Source: Shewanella sp. MBTL60-007 (GTDB lineage Bacteria; Pseudomonadota; Gammaproteobacteria; Enterobacterales; Shewanellaceae). From it: DNA of 64,000 nucleotides. Under the pieces are notes generated by a model, which did not search any database, had not been told where the DNA came from, and saw only the letters and a list, made by a program, of their open reading frames with translations. Positions 63,956-64,000 of the stretch are shown in pieces. Location of the stretch: positions 28,222 to 92,221 of the forward strand of contig NZ_BPET01000017.1 of assembly GCF_019654915.1 (NCBI RefSeq), written 5' to 3'. The position numbers and the translations under genes are program-made. Every line of letters begins with the position of its first letter. The first letter of the stretch is position 1.

Positions 63956-64000
63956 ATGAACAATAAAATTATTGGAATAATGCTTTCATTGATTGTTTTT
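63956..64000 (+). CDS. Start of an exported or membrane protein gene, truncated by the window
   Basis: Only 15 codons are visible: Met-Asn-Asn-Lys then a hydrophobic run (IIGIMLSLIVF), a signal peptide or first membrane helix. GGAG sits 9 bp before the ATG. No family can be assigned. Confidence 0.6.
   Translation, partial: MNNKIIGIMLSLIVF

Noticed and set aside
1..64000. tRNA genes, rRNA, CRISPR arrays, prophage or integrase modules
   Set aside because: No T-loop/CCA-type cloverleaf, no regularly spaced repeats and no phage or recombinase proteins were seen.

Overview
The window looks like chromosomal DNA from a marine gammaproteobacterium of the genus Shewanella. Reasons: lldP and a D-lactate dehydrogenase of the Dld-II type lie beside lutABC; the motor proteins are of the sodium-driven PomA/PomB type; and the order lactate cluster, nadK, grpE, dxs-ispA-xseB, pomAB, thiI, gcvA, rlmM, NAD-isocitrate dehydrogenase, then porin-phoB-phoR-pstS matches Shewanella genomes as I remember them. 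I saw no rRNA, tRNA, prophage, CRISPR array or complete insertion sequence. Base composition looks even throughout.

Layout. 1-2300: the end of a MATE transporter gene and a TonB-domain protein. 2393-10048 (minus): a lactate module with the permease lldP, FAD/Fe-S D-lactate dehydrogenase and the lutABC L-lactate oxidation complex, fed by a 667-bp upstream region holding several Crp/Fnr-like palindromes. 10716-19251: housekeeping genes nadK, grpE (textbook sigma-32 promoter), dxs-ispA-xseB, pomAB and thiI. 19403-31373: a small exported protein, gcvA, a hydrolase, a YgdD-family protein, rlmM, NAD-isocitrate dehydrogenase, an S9 peptidase, a MarC-family protein, small and DUF3192 proteins, xni and ppnN. 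31451-37238: a diguanylate cyclase, a TPR protein with a GGDEF-like remnant, and an M61 peptidase. 37309-42923: rdgC, then porin, phoB, phoR and pstS with Pho boxes. 43049-47025: four small-RNA genes around an M9-like protease and an M1 aminopeptidase. 47026-54324: glutathione peroxidase, a DUF4382 lipoprotein, a YfaZ-like protein, an RNA methyltransferase, small conserved proteins, a PvuRts1I/AbaSI-like nuclease and a toxin-less antitoxin. 54820-63650: glutamate decarboxylase with an AspT-type antiporter, pseudouridine catabolism (kinase plus psuG), a DAACS symporter and gltS. A truncated exported-protein gene closes the window.

The most striking find is a family of four minus-strand small RNA genes: copy A at about 43049-43194, and a tandem trio B, C and D at about 46149-46930. 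Each has a sigma-E-type promoter (GAACTW, exactly 16 bp, TCTRA), a conserved segment containing GUUCAUCAU and close to the seed of enterobacterial MicA, a middle hairpin presenting CUAGCGC, and a strong terminator. Stem sequences differ between copies yet still pair. The first ten bases of the porin gene at 38510 are perfectly complementary to copy A and nine of them to the other three, so an envelope-stress circuit that represses porin synthesis can be read from the window itself.

Links between genes: lactate uptake and both stereospecific oxidation routes sit together; dxs-ispA supply isoprenoids; phoBR, pstS and the porin form a phosphate-starvation group; gadB with the antiporter suggests proton-consuming glutamate decarboxylation; the psuK-like kinase and psuG recycle pseudouridine.
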